A stretch of DNA of 64,000 bases, from contig CALUUP010000003.1 of NCBI GenBank assembly GCA_944323985.1, positions 56,699 through 120,698 of the forward strand. Reading direction: 5' to 3'. The translations under genes and the position numbers were made by a program. Below are positions 15,530 to 23,321 of this stretch, piece by piece; the stretch's first letter is position 1, and each line of letters starts with the position of its first letter. Origin of the DNA: Candidatus Gastranaerophilales bacterium. Lineage in GTDB: Bacteria; Cyanobacteriota; Vampirovibrionia; Gastranaerophilales; Gastranaerophilaceae. A model generated the notes under the pieces. The model ran no database searches. It saw only the letters and a program-made list of their open reading frames with translations, and had not been told where the DNA came from.

Positions 15530-16879
15530 ATGAATGAATATTTGAAAAATGTATTAGAAAAAACAGAGAGTAAAAATTTTAATGAAAAAGAATATATTCA
15601 AGCAGTAAAAGAAGTTCTAACGACCCTTGAACCAGTGATTGAAGCTCACGATGATTATAAAAAAATAGCTTTATTAGAAAGAATGGTCGAACCGGAAAGA
15701 TTAATAACTTTTAGAGTTCCTTGGGTTGATGATAATGGGCAAGTTCAAGTTAATAGAGGTTTTAGAGTTCAATTTAGCTCATTAATAGGGCCATATAAAG
15801 GCGGCTTGAGATTCCATCCCAGTGTAAATCAAAGTATTATGAAGTTTTTGGCTTTTGAACAAATATTTAAAAACGCACTAACAGGTTTACCAATAGGTGG
15901 TGGTAAAGGTGGAAGTGATTTTGATCCTAAAGGAAAATCTGATAATGAAATAATGAGATTTTGTCAAAGTTTTATGACAGAACTATATCGTTATATTGGT
16001 CAGGATGTCGATGTTCCTGCAGGTGATATTGGTGTTGGAGCAAGAGAAATAGGATATTTATTCGGACAATATAAACGAATAAGAAACGCTTATGAGGGCG
16101 GTGTTTTAACAGGAAAAGATATTTCTTATGGTGGTTCTTTAGCAAGAAAAGAGGCTACCGGTTATGGATTAATATTTTTTATGAGAGAGATGTTAAAAGC
16201 TCATAAGAATTGTATTTGTGGAAAAACTGTTACAATTTCAGGTTCCGGAAATGTCGCAATTTATGCGTGTGAAAAAGCTCAAGAATACGGTGCAAAAGTT
16301 ATTGCTATGAGTGATTCTAACGGTTGCATTTATGATAAAAACGGAATTGATTTGGATTTGATTAAACAAATTAAAGAAGTTGAAAGAGGAAGAATTAAAG
16401 AATATTTAAGAGTTCATGAAGATGCTGAATACTTTGAAAATAATGGCGAAGATTCTCCAATTTGGGCTATAAAGACAGATATTGCACTACCTTGTGCAAC
16501 TCAAAATGAAGTTTCTTTAAATTCTGCTAAAAAACTTGTAGAAAATGGGGTTTTAGCTATAGGCGAAGGTGCAAATATGCCTTGTACGGCTGAAGCTACT
16601 GAATATTTTTTAGCTAATAATGTACTAGTTGCTCCTGCAAAAGCTGCTAATGCAGGAGGTGTTGCGACTTCTGCGATAGAAATGTCTCAAAACAGTATGA
16701 GATTTTATTATACTTTTGAAGAAGTTGAAGAAAAGTTAGATAGAATTATGGTTAATATTTTTAATTCTTGTAAAAATGCCGCAGAAAAATATGGTTGTAG
16801 TGGAAATTATGTGGCAGGTGCTAATATTGCTGCTTTTCAAAAACTTGCTAAAGCTATGAGAGCTCAAGGTATTGTATAG
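15530..16879 (+). CDS. gdhA: NADP-type glutamate dehydrogenase
   Basis: The enzyme interconverts 2-oxoglutarate plus ammonia and glutamate. The 449-residue length is that of the hexameric bacterial biosynthetic form. Visible are KGGLRFHPSVNQSIMKFLAFEQIFKN, the active-site loop PIGGGKGGSDFDPKGKS, DVPAGDIGVGAREIGYLFGQYKR and the nucleotide-binding SGSGNVA. NADP preference is taken from family type, not proven. The gene stands alone behind a leader with an inverted repeat and ends at a terminator. Confidence 0.96.
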   Translation: MNEYLKNVLEKTESKNFNEKEYIQAVKEVLTTLEPVIEAHDDYKKIALLERMVEPERLITFRVPWVDDNGQVQVNRGFRVQFSSLIGPYKGGLRFHPSVNQSIMKFLAFEQIFKNALTGLPIGGGKGGSDFDPKGKSDNEIMRFCQSFMTELYRYIGQDVDVPAGDIGVGAREIGYLFGQYKRIRNAYEGGVLTGKDISYGGSLARKEATGYGLIFFMREMLKAHKNCICGKTVTISGSGNVAIYACEKAQEYGAKVIAMSDSNGCIYDKNGIDLDLIKQIKEVERGRIKEYLRVHEDAEYFENNGEDSPIWAIKTDIALPCATQNEVSLNSAKKLVENGVLAIGEGANMPCTAEATEYFLANNVLVAPAKAANAGGVATSAIEMSQNSMRFYYTFEEVEEKLDRIMVNIFNSCKNAAEKYGCSGNYVAGANIAAFQKLAKAMRAQGIV

Positions 16880-16887
16880 TTTAAATG

Positions 16888-16921
16888 AATAGGACCTTGA
16901 TTTTTTAATCAGGTCCTATTT
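16888..16921. terminator. Terminator between gdhA and convergent gene
   Basis: AATAGGACCT and AGGTCCTATT are arms of a stem with a short AT-rich loop, flanked by A-rich and T-rich runs. It serves gdhA and probably the convergent gene at 16925-17533. Confidence 0.7.
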
Positions 16922-16924
16922 GTT

Positions 16925-17533
16925 TTAAAAGAAGATTGGTAAAAATTCGTTTAAAATTTCGTTTATTTTTTTGTATTGGTTGTCAGTTATATTAGAAGTT
17001 TCAGAATAGGTCCCATCAGGATTTGTTTTTATTATATCAATTTGACCTTCTTTAAAATCTCCTTTATGAGGAAGACCATCTTTAGTACTTATTCTAAATG
17101 TTAAGACGTTATTACTTTTGGTTTTTAATAATCTTTTGTTTTCTTGGTGTTCGTCTCTTTCTGCTAAACTTATTTTTGATTTTGTAGTTTCATTTTTTAA
17201 GCTTGTTTTTAAAGAAAATATTATTCCATCGTTTGTTGTACTTTTTTGGTAAGAAATTTGTCTACCATCAGGAAGGTATAAGTTGAATCGTTCTCCTGCA
17301 ATATGTCTGAGGTTTGGTAAAACCCATTTCCCATCACCTTTGAAGCCTATAATGGGAGTTTCTTTTTCAAGTTTCTTTACTAGTTCTAATGTGTTTTTGT
17401 CTAATATTCTAGTGGTTCCCTTGAAGTTTATACTATCTTTAGGTGGATTTTCTATTGATAAGTATTTTTGTTTTTTTGAATTAATTGTTTGATTAATGTT
17501 AAATGTTGAAAAATTTTTAATTGAATATATCAT
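16925..17533 (-). CDS. Hypothetical protein with N-terminal INFKG motif
   Basis: The 202-residue protein has no signal peptide and no recognised domain. Residues about 37-43 read DSINFKG, after a disordered Asn/Lys-rich start. It continues with GFKGDGKWVLPNLRHI and a 'LYLPDGRQISYQKS' beta segment. The INFKG motif recurs near the N-terminus of two other proteins in this window (44309-44989 and 54122-54475). GGAGGC lies 7-8 nt before the start. It is monocistronic, convergent with gdhA and divergent from ldpA. Confidence 0.65.
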   Translation of the reverse strand: MIYSIKNFSTFNINQTINSKKQKYLSIENPPKDSINFKGTTRILDKNTLELVKKLEKETPIIGFKGDGKWVLPNLRHIAGERFNLYLPDGRQISYQKSTTNDGIIFSLKTSLKNETTKSKISLAERDEHQENKRLLKTKSNNVLTFRISTKDGLPHKGDFKEGQIDIIKTNPDGTYSETSNITDNQYKKINEILNEFLPIFF

Positions 17534-17609
17534 TTTAGCCTCCTTTTCATAAAAAACTGGTAAAATTTTTTTTTGTCATATAATTTTTTTAGAAAGTGAG
17601 AAATTTTAT

Positions 17610-18578
17610 ATGTTAAAAGATTTTTTAGATAGACGACAATGTTTTAAATTAGTTTGTGGTGCTGGTAATGAGGATGCAATTGAGGTTGAAAAACTTGTAA
17701 CTGTTTATTCTCTTGCAGGATGTATGTTTTTTGATTTATGTGCAAAACCGGAAATAGTAGATGCTGCAAAAAGGGGGCTAGAAAGAGCTGGTATAAAAGA
17801 AGATAGATATTTATGTGTAAGTGTTGGCATAGACGGTGATCCTCATATCACTAAAGCTGTAATTGACCAAGAAAAGTGTGTAAAATGTGGAAAATGTAAA
17901 TCAATTTGTCCTCATGATGCGATTATTGAATTAGACAAATATAAAGTAAAAAAAGAACGTTGTCTAGGTTGTACTCAATGTGCAAAAGTTTGTCCAAAAG
18001 GTGCAATTGAAATGGTAAGTCAACTTCAAGATTATAGAGAAGTTTTGCCTAAACTTATTGCAAAAGGTATTGATTGTGTTGAGTTTCATGCTATTTCTGA
18101 AGATGAAAAAGATGTTAATGATAAATGGCTTCAAATAAATGAAATGTTTGATGGAATGCTTTGTATTTCTATTGATAGATCAGAACTTGGTGATAAAAAA
18201 TTGGTTGAAAGAGTTAAGAGATTAATTTCAATAAGAAAACCGTATACAACTATCATTCAAGCGGATGGTATTGCAATGAGTGGTAGTAATGATGAATTTG
18301 GTACAACTCTTCAAGCGGTTGCTACAGCTCAATTATTCCAAAACGCAGATCTTCCGGCTTATATTATGATGTCAGGTGGAACAAATACTAAATCTACAGA
18401 ATTGACTAAAATGTGTGGTGTGAAACCTCATTGTTTAGCGGTTGGATCTTATGCAAGAAAAATTATTAAAGATTATCTTTTAAAAGAAGATTTGTTTGAA
18501 AATAAGCAAGCTCTCGATGAAGCTGTTAAAATTGCAAAGAATTTGATTGATATTTCTTTAAGGAACATGAATGATTAA
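17610..18578 (+). CDS. ldpA: LdpA-like bis-4Fe-4S protein
   Basis: The 322-residue protein starts CFKLVCGAGNEDAIEVEKLV, then VYSLAGCMFFDLCAKPEIVDAA. This matches the cyanobacterial LdpA (light-dependent period) pattern FKLICGAS...LAYTLAGADCIDVAADP as I recall it. Two ferredoxin-type CxxCxxCxxxC motifs lie at residues 90-100 and 118-128. The C-terminal 190 residues form the LdpA-specific domain. In Synechococcus LdpA senses redox state and feeds the circadian clock; photosynthesis genes are not expected here, so its role is probably general redox sensing. It overlaps the following HAD gene by 8 nt, so the two form an operon. Confidence 0.85.
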   Translation: MLKDFLDRRQCFKLVCGAGNEDAIEVEKLVTVYSLAGCMFFDLCAKPEIVDAAKRGLERAGIKEDRYLCVSVGIDGDPHITKAVIDQEKCVKCGKCKSICPHDAIIELDKYKVKKERCLGCTQCAKVCPKGAIEMVSQLQDYREVLPKLIAKGIDCVEFHAISEDEKDVNDKWLQINEMFDGMLCISIDRSELGDKKLVERVKRLISIRKPYTTIIQADGIAMSGSNDEFGTTLQAVATAQLFQNADLPAYIMMSGGTNTKSTELTKMCGVKPHCLAVGSYARKIIKDYLLKEDLFENKQALDEAVKIAKNLIDISLRNMND

Positions 18579-19326
18579 TTTAAAAACAAAAGATTGGGAA
18601 ATAGAAAATATAGATACTATTTTATTTGATAAAGATGGTACATTTGTAGATTTGCATTATTTTTGGGGCAAAATGAGTGAGATGCGTTCTTTAGAATGTA
18701 TTAAAGTTTTTCAACTTAAAGAAGATGTTTTTGAAGAATTATGTTTAAGTCTTGGGTATGATAGAAAAACAGGAAAAATGTTGAAAGATGGTATTACTGC
18801 TCTATATTCTCGTCCAAAAATAATTGAAATTTATACAAAAGATTTAAATAATTGGGGAGCAAATGCTACAGAAAATCAAGTAGAAGAAATTTTTGACAGA
18901 GTGAGTAAGGAATTTTACAAAAATTTATCTGAGTATACAAAACCAATACAGGAAGCGATTGAGTTTATAAAAAAAATTAAATCTTTTGGGGTGAAAACTG
19001 GAATTGTAACTTCTGATTCAATAGAATCAACGGAATTAACGATAAAGCATTTTGGTTGGGAAAATTTATTTGATGTTGCAATTGGTAGAGAAAGTACCAA
19101 AGAAACTAAAGAAAGTGGAGTTCCTGTAAAATTAGCTTTAGAAAAAATTAATTCAAAAGCTGAAACTTCAATAATGGTTGGAGATGCTCCAATGGATTAT
19201 ATTGCTGCAAAAAATGCTGGGGTTAATAGAACTATTTTAGTTGCTACAGGGCAAATCGAAAAAGATGATTTATTAAAAACATCGGAGTTTTCTCTTAATA
19301 GTCTTGATGAAATTATTTTATATTAA
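18571..19326 (+). CDS. HAD-superfamily hydrolase
   Basis: The 251-residue protein has HAD motif I (ILFDKDGTFVD), motif II (VTSDS), a lysine region and motif IV (MVGDAPMDYIAAKNAG). The helical cap between residues 20 and 100 places it with phosphoglycolate-phosphatase-like subfamily I enzymes. The substrate is not determinable. It overlaps ldpA by 8 nt (ATGAATGATTAA) and is translationally coupled to it. Confidence 0.85.
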   Translation: MINLKTKDWEIENIDTILFDKDGTFVDLHYFWGKMSEMRSLECIKVFQLKEDVFEELCLSLGYDRKTGKMLKDGITALYSRPKIIEIYTKDLNNWGANATENQVEEIFDRVSKEFYKNLSEYTKPIQEAIEFIKKIKSFGVKTGIVTSDSIESTELTIKHFGWENLFDVAIGRESTKETKESGVPVKLALEKINSKAETSIMVGDAPMDYIAAKNAGVNRTILVATGQIEKDDLLKTSEFSLNSLDEIILY

Positions 19327-19349
19327 CTTTCTTAACAATATATCTTTAT

Positions 19350-19378
19350 TTTACGAAATATGTCACAATAAATATATT
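19350..19378 (+). promoter_or_regulatory. Promoter of serine-synthesis operon
   Basis: TTTACG (19350-19355) and TATATT (19373-19378) lie 17 nt apart. The start would be near 19385, followed by GGGAGGAG before the ATG at 19398, giving a very short leader. Confidence 0.55.
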
Positions 19379-19397
19379 GTAAGGGAGGAGAAAAAAT

Positions 19398-20552
19398 ATG
19401 AAAGACAAAACTTTTTTAATGATTCCTGGACCGACACCCGTTCCGGAATCTGTGATGATGGAAATTGCAAAACATCCAATAGGGCATAGATCCTCTGAAT
19501 TCTCCTCTATATTAAAAGAAGTTTATGAAAACTTGAAATATGTGTTCCAAACAAAAAATGATGTATTTATGTTTACATCAAGTGGTACAGGAGCTATGTG
19601 TGCAGCTTTAGAAAATCTTGTAAACGAAGGTGATAAGGTTTTATGCTTGTCTCTTGGAAACTTTGGTAATCGATGGGCTAAAATTGCAGAATCAAGAGGT
19701 GCTATAGTTGAAAAAATAGAAGTTGAAGCAGGAGAAGTTATTGATCCGGAGGTTTTGAGAAAAAGACTTGCAGAGGATGTTGAAAAAGAAATCAAAATCG
19801 TAACACTTACTCATAGCGAAACTTCAACTGGTGCTGCTAATGATATTAAAACGTTATGTTCAATTATAAGAGAACACGGAGCAATATCTGTTGTAGATGG
19901 AGTTACATCAGTTTGCGCGATGCCTTGTAAACCTGATGAATGGGGGATTGATGTTCTTGTATCAGGCTCTCAAAAAGGTTTTATGATACCACCTGGTTTA
20001 GCTTTTTTAGCTGCAAATGAAAGAGCTTGGAAAGTTTATGAAAAATGTAAATATCCTAGTTTTTACTTTAATTGGGCCGCTCATAAAAAAGCAGTAGAAG
20101 GTGACACAACTCCATTTACACCTGCAGTTAATTTAATTGTAGGACTTAATCAAGCTTTAAAAATGATTAAAGAAGAAGGTATTGATAATATGAATGCTCG
20201 TCATAAACGTCATGCTATGGCTTTAAGAAAAGCTATAAGAGCTATTAATCTAGAACTTCTTGTAAAAGATGATAATAATGCAAGCTATGCTATAACATCA
20301 ATATTACCTCCTGAAGGAATATCCGTTCCAGATATCAGATCGACTATGAAAAAAGATTTTGATATTGTTGTTGCAAATGGCCAAAATAAACTTAAAGATA
20401 AGATTTTTAGAATGGGAACTTTAGGTTTTGTATGCGATAGAGATTTAATCGCAGCAGTTGGAGCATTAGAAGCAACATTAGTTAAGCTTGGACATAAATT
20501 TGAAGTTGGAAAAGGAGTCCAAACTATTATTAACGAATTAAAGGAGATATAA
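19398..20552 (+). CDS. Class V aminotransferase (alanine-glyoxylate/serine-pyruvate type)
   Basis: The PLP enzyme of 384 residues begins MIPGPTPVPESVMMEIAKHPIGHRS, the signature of the aminotransferase historically annotated in cyanobacteria as the soluble hydrogenase 42 kDa subunit. The PLP lysine is in SGSQKGFMIPPG. It is directly followed by serA (TAATG overlap) and serB, so it probably supplies the transamination of the serine pathway in place of a classical SerC; this substitution is inference. GGGAGGAG lies 9 nt before the ATG. Confidence 0.9.
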   Translation: MKDKTFLMIPGPTPVPESVMMEIAKHPIGHRSSEFSSILKEVYENLKYVFQTKNDVFMFTSSGTGAMCAALENLVNEGDKVLCLSLGNFGNRWAKIAESRGAIVEKIEVEAGEVIDPEVLRKRLAEDVEKEIKIVTLTHSETSTGAANDIKTLCSIIREHGAISVVDGVTSVCAMPCKPDEWGIDVLVSGSQKGFMIPPGLAFLAANERAWKVYEKCKYPSFYFNWAAHKKAVEGDTTPFTPAVNLIVGLNQALKMIKEEGIDNMNARHKRHAMALRKAIRAINLELLVKDDNNASYAITSILPPEGISVPDIRSTMKKDFDIVVANGQNKLKDKIFRMGTLGFVCDRDLIAAVGALEATLVKLGHKFEVGKGVQTIINELKEI

Positions 20553-22144
20553 TGAAGGTTTTAGTTACAGATAAAATAAATGAATCAGCTGGTAATATTA
20601 TTGCTTTAGTTGCTGAAGTAGATTTTCTACCAACAATGAGTGAAGATGAATTAGTAAAAATTATTCCACAATATGATGCTTTAATGGTCAGAAGCCAAAC
20701 AAAAGTAACCCCAAAAATTATCGAAGCAGGAAACAATTTGAAAATTATAGGTAGGGCAGGTGTTGGAGTAGACAACATCGATTTAGATGCCGCAACACAA
20801 AAAGGTATTATTGTTGTAAATTCTCCAGATGGTAATACTATGGCAGCAGCAGAACATACAATAGCTTTAATGCTTGCAATGTCTAGAAATATTGCCCCAG
20901 CTGCAACTTCAACAAAAGAAGGAAAGTGGGACAGAGCTAAATTTACAGGATGTGAATTATTTAGTAAAACTCTAGGAGTTATTGGATTAGGGAAAATAGG
21001 CTCACATGTTGCAGAAGTTGCTCTTGCCCTAGGCATGAAATTGGTAGTTTTTGACCCATTTGCTTCGAAAGAGATTGTAGAAAAAATGGGTGGCGAATAT
21101 GTTGCAAATCTTGATGAATTTTGGCCTAAATGTGATTTTATTACAGTTCACGTTCCAAAAACAAAAGATACAGTTAATATGATTAATAAAGATACAATCG
21201 CTAAAATGAAAAAAGGAGTTCGCATTGTAAATTGTGCAAGGGGTGGTATTATAAATGAACAAGACCTTAAAGATGCAATTGAATCAGGCCAAGTTGCTTC
21301 TGCTGCGATAGACGTATACGAAAATGAACCAAATATTCAAGATTGTCCATTAATCAATTGCAAAGGCAATGTTGTATTAACACCCCATTTGGGAGCAAGT
21401 ACACAAGAAGCTCAAATAAATGTAGCAATTGATGTAGCAGAACAAATAAAAGAGGTTTTATCAGGAGGTTCTGCATCTTCTGCTGTTAATATACCATCTT
21501 TAAGACCTGATAAATTAGAACCTGTAAAAGATTATATGCAAATTGCAGAAAACTCAGGGGAACTTGCAATGCAAATCACTGGTGGTATGATTAAGACAAT
21601 TGAAATTACAGCTCAAGGAGATTTAGCTGAATTAGATATTCAACCTCTTGAAGTGGCGGTATTAAAAGGTGCTTTATCATCAATGCTTGAAGGAGTTAAT
21701 TATGTAAATGCTCCTGTTCTTGCAAAGAAAAGGGGTATTGATATAATTTCAAGCCGTTCTAAAGTAAAATGTAATTTCGCAGGGTTATTAACTATTAAAT
21801 TAACAACTGATAATGGGACAACAATAGTAGCAGGTGCATTAGTTGCTAAAGATATTCCTAGAATTGTTAAAATTAACGATTATGAAACAAGTATAAGACC
21901 TGAAAAGCATATGTTAATTGTGCCACACGTTAATAAACCATCTATGATTGCAAAAGTAGCACAAGTTATTGGTGAAAATAATATAAATATCGGTTCCATG
22001 AACGTAGTACAAAAAAATGACAAGCACGAAACAGAATCTATAATGGTTATTAACATAGATACAGGAGTAAATGAAAAAACTTTATCTGAAATTTCAAAAA
22101 TAGATGGCGTTCACGATCCTAAATATGTTAATCTTTCAGCATAA
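20552..22144 (+). CDS. serA: D-3-phosphoglycerate dehydrogenase
   Basis: This 530-residue long-form SerA oxidises 3-phosphoglycerate to 3-phosphohydroxypyruvate. The catalytic core contains GRAGVGVDNIDLDAA, the NAD motif GLGKIGSHVAEVALALGM, NCARGGIINEQDL and the catalytic His in TPHLGAS. An intervening ASB domain (about 320-450) and a C-terminal ACT domain (VPHVNKPSMIAKVAQVIGENNINIGSM, read in parts) suggest serine feedback. It overlaps the aminotransferase stop by one base; serB follows 12 nt later. Confidence 0.97.
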   Translation: MKVLVTDKINESAGNIIALVAEVDFLPTMSEDELVKIIPQYDALMVRSQTKVTPKIIEAGNNLKIIGRAGVGVDNIDLDAATQKGIIVVNSPDGNTMAAAEHTIALMLAMSRNIAPAATSTKEGKWDRAKFTGCELFSKTLGVIGLGKIGSHVAEVALALGMKLVVFDPFASKEIVEKMGGEYVANLDEFWPKCDFITVHVPKTKDTVNMINKDTIAKMKKGVRIVNCARGGIINEQDLKDAIESGQVASAAIDVYENEPNIQDCPLINCKGNVVLTPHLGASTQEAQINVAIDVAEQIKEVLSGGSASSAVNIPSLRPDKLEPVKDYMQIAENSGELAMQITGGMIKTIEITAQGDLAELDIQPLEVAVLKGALSSMLEGVNYVNAPVLAKKRGIDIISSRSKVKCNFAGLLTIKLTTDNGTTIVAGALVAKDIPRIVKINDYETSIRPEKHMLIVPHVNKPSMIAKVAQVIGENNINIGSMNVVQKNDKHETESIMVINIDTGVNEKTLSEISKIDGVHDPKYVNLSA

Positions 22145-22156
22145 GGAATATTAATA

Positions 22157-22777
22157 ATGAAATTAGCAGTTTTTGACTTTGATTCTACTTTAATGGACGG
22201 AGAAACAATTGAATTTTTAGCTCGAGAGGTTGGTTTAGAACAAGAAGTAAAAGAAATTACAACAAAAGCGATGCAAGGAGAATTAGATTTTTTTGAAAGT
22301 CTTCAAAAAAGAGTTTCCCTTCTTCGTGGACTCAAAGTTGATACTGTTAATAAAATCTGTGAAAATTTACCACTAATGAATGGAGCTGAAGAAATTATTA
22401 AAAACCTAAAAGACAAAAATTATAAGGTTGTATGTTTTTCTGGCGGTTTTAAAAATGCAACAATTCCTTTTGCTAAAAAGTTAGGGCTTGATGGGGAATT
22501 TTCAAACATACTCCACTCAAAAGATGGCATACTTACAGGCATGGTAGGTGGTGAAATGATGTTTAATAATTCTAAGGGACAAATGTTATTAACATTACAG
22601 AGATTATTAGGAATTACCAGAGAAAAAACTCTTGTGATAGGTGATGGAGCTAATGATTTAAGTATGTTCAAATACGCTGATAAAAGAGTTTCTTTTTGCG
22701 GAAAACCTATTTTGGAAAAAGATGCTAATATTATTATTAAAGAAAAAGATTTATCTTTGATTTTAAAGTACGTCTAA
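22157..22777 (+). CDS. serB: Phosphoserine phosphatase
   Basis: The 206-residue HAD enzyme completes serine synthesis by dephosphorylating phosphoserine. Motif I is VFDFDSTLMDGETIEFLA (DxDST), motif II is CFSGGF, and motif III/IV is VIGDGANDLSMFKYAD. The Glu after DGET is the typical SerB substrate contact. There is no N-terminal ACT domain. The gene is the last of the aminotransferase-serA-serB operon. Confidence 0.94.
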   Translation: MKLAVFDFDSTLMDGETIEFLAREVGLEQEVKEITTKAMQGELDFFESLQKRVSLLRGLKVDTVNKICENLPLMNGAEEIIKNLKDKNYKVVCFSGGFKNATIPFAKKLGLDGEFSNILHSKDGILTGMVGGEMMFNNSKGQMLLTLQRLLGITREKTLVIGDGANDLSMFKYADKRVSFCGKPILEKDANIIIKEKDLSLILKYV

Positions 22778-22778
22778 A

Positions 22779-23063
22779 TTATACAATCTTTTCAAAAGTA
22801 GTATCTAATTGCTTTTCGTACTTGATTTTATTTTTCTTCAAAACAGCTTCAAAATTATCGTCTTTATTATCTTTTACTCTAATATCAATTCTAGTGTAAA
22901 CACCTGAATTTTTTATTCTGTTAAAAGTAGTATTAGCGTTATAAATCCAACCGGATCCCATTAAGGCTCCAAGAGTGAATATTTGTGGCTTAGAAGTAGC
23001 TGAACCTGTATCGACGGTAAATGTGCTTTTAAATGGTAAAGATGGTAAATTTATAATTTTCAT
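22779..23063 (-). CDS. Hypothetical small protein
   Basis: The 94-residue protein starts MKIINLPSLPFKSTFTVDTG and has a beta-rich middle followed by a Lys/Asp-rich end (RVKDNKDDNFEAVLKKNKIKYEKQLD). The LPFKS near the N-terminus weakly resembles the INFKG motif of other proteins here. There is no ribosome binding site; TTTTAT lies 6 nt before the ATG with TAGCAA 17 nt further, a weak leaderless arrangement. Convergent with serB, 1 nt apart. No function recognised. Confidence 0.5.
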   Translation of the reverse strand: MKIINLPSLPFKSTFTVDTGSATSKPQIFTLGALMGSGWIYNANTTFNRIKNSGVYTRIDIRVKDNKDDNFEAVLKKNKIKYEKQLDTTFEKIV

Positions 23064-23236
23064 ATTTTTATAAAAACATATAAAAATGAAATTTGCTAGT
23101 ATTAAGTGTAATAATTACATTTAACTAATTCTAAAGTATTATTTTTGTAACAAAACTTAATATTTGTAAGATTGTTATTATACTTGATTTATAGCGGTAT
23201 TTGTTTAATAAATATATAAAATTTTTAGAAAAAAGA

Positions 23237-23265
23237 TTGATTATATTATATGTTGTTGGTATAAA
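23237..23265 (+). promoter_or_regulatory. Promoter of glucan phosphorylase gene
   Basis: TTGATT (23237-23242) and TATAAA (23260-23265) are 17 nt apart. The transcript would begin near 23271 and its first bases fold as GGAC-AATTA-GTCC (23273-23285), a small hairpin at the 5' end. AAAGG lies before the ATG at 23322. Confidence 0.6.
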
Positions 23266-23321
23266 TTTGCATGGACAATTAGTCCTTTAGTAGTACACAT
23301 TAAAGAAAAGGTATAAGAATT

